DNA from: SMWD01 sp002729875
Lineage (GTDB): Bacteria; Pseudomonadota; Gammaproteobacteria; Steroidobacterales; GCA-2729495
Assembly: GCA_036010905.1 (NCBI GenBank)
Contig: DASCMH010000065.1
Span: 1 to 64,000 of the forward strand
Reading direction: 5' to 3'
DNA: 64,000 bases
The notes under the pieces were generated by a model. The model was not told where the DNA came from and did not search any database. It saw only the letters and a list, made by a program, of their open reading frames with translations. Of the stretch, positions 63,831 through 64,000 are shown one piece after another. The translations under genes and the position numbers were made by a program. The first letter of the stretch is position 1. Every line of letters starts with the position of its first letter.

Positions 63831-64000
63831 TTATCGATTTCTGGCCAGATCGCGGGCCAGCCGAGCCTGCTTTATCGCATCATTAATGTGTGCTATTCGG
63901 GCTTGCTCACTTTCGATAAATTTGATCCAGTTTCTGGCGCGCTTTTTTATTTTTTTATCTTTTGCAGCCTGTTTGAAAGCTTTTTTCGAATCTTCAAATT
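63831..64000 (-). CDS. 3' end of an unidentified gene, cut by the window edge
   Basis: A minus-strand frame open to the window end gives the last 56 or so residues of a protein, ending RLARDLARNR. It is rich in lysine and arginine (KDKKIKKRARNWIKF, IESEQARIAHINDAI) with no recognisable motif. A stop is at 63831-63833 and the ferredoxin gene follows 30 bases later. It is probably a real gene, as the frame is uninterrupted. Confidence 0.5.
   Translation of the reverse strand, partial: FEDSKKAFKQAAKDKKIKKRARNWIKFIESEQARIAHINDAIKQARLARDLARNR

Noticed and set aside
1..64000. CRISPR array, tRNA, rRNA or insertion sequence
   Set aside because: I saw no regularly spaced repeats, no tRNA cloverleaf, no rRNA sequence and no transposase or integrase gene in the window.

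Overview
The window is gene-dense chromosomal DNA of a free-living, probably marine or aquatic gammaproteobacterium. The main evidence is the run fabG-acpP-fabF-pabB-pabC-mltG-tmk-holB-pilZ, a System I cytochrome c maturation cluster, a type II secretion cluster, and paired UvrD-type helicase and PD-(D/E)XK repair genes. TRAP and NCS1 transporters, a DUF1838 protein and hydantoinase/CoA-transferase catabolic genes fit a marine heterotroph. I cannot name the genus. I see no rRNA, tRNA, CRISPR array, phage or insertion sequence.

Layout. 1-3375: end of a cytochrome c maturation operon (ccmF partial, ccmG, ccmH, ccmI). 3524-5845: a tightly overlapping trio of lipoprotein, CFI-box-CTERM surface protein and small outer-membrane barrel. 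6020-8788: OprB-type porin, a K+-channel-like protein with an altered filter, and a glycerophosphodiesterase, partly AT-rich. 8825-14492: ferredoxin/flavodoxin NADP reductase, a TIR-like protein, an EEP-fold hydrolase coupled to a FadJ/FadB-like beta-oxidation enzyme, and a cNMP-binding/rhodanese protein. 14548-22509 (minus): the fatty acid, folate, cell-wall and replication run. 22589-29113: rhombosortase, then divergent gspGHIJKLMN. 29093-35130 (minus): AddA-like helicase/nuclease and its AddB-like partner, whose coding frame extends about 65 codons upstream of its first ATG with no standard start codon. 35171-41971: alaA, MFS and NCS1 transporters, a DUF1838 lipoprotein, a conserved unknown and a sulfurtransferase. 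42146-43845: etfBA. 44185-46061: an orphan PEP-CTERM protein, a membrane protein and a Prx5-type peroxiredoxin. 46163-53026: TRAP permeases without a binding protein, an MFS transporter, aldehyde dehydrogenase, aldo/keto reductase and MscS. 53044-54162: a membrane-anchored cytochrome c and a b561-type cytochrome. 54405-63800: an IclR regulator, hyuA/hyuB, HMG-CoA-lyase-like enzyme, family III CoA-transferase, VOC protein, TauE/SafE exporter and [2Fe-2S] ferredoxin. The 3' end of one more minus-strand gene closes the window.

How the genes work together. The Ccm proteins would mature c-type cytochromes such as the one at 53044. EtfBA would take electrons from acyl-CoA oxidation, which the FadJ-like enzyme continues. 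The rhombosortase would anchor or process proteins exported by the type II system beside it. The right-hand 9 kb looks like a catabolic island: an IclR protein probably controls hydantoinase/ketone-carboxylase-like HyuAB, with CoA activation by the CoA-transferase and C-C cleavage by the lyase. Its substrate cannot be read from sequence. The most unusual items are the non-ATG start of the AddB-like gene, the hyu/lyase/CoA-transferase island, the CFI-box trio, the TIR-like gene, and the orphan PEP-CTERM gene with a sigma-54-like promoter.
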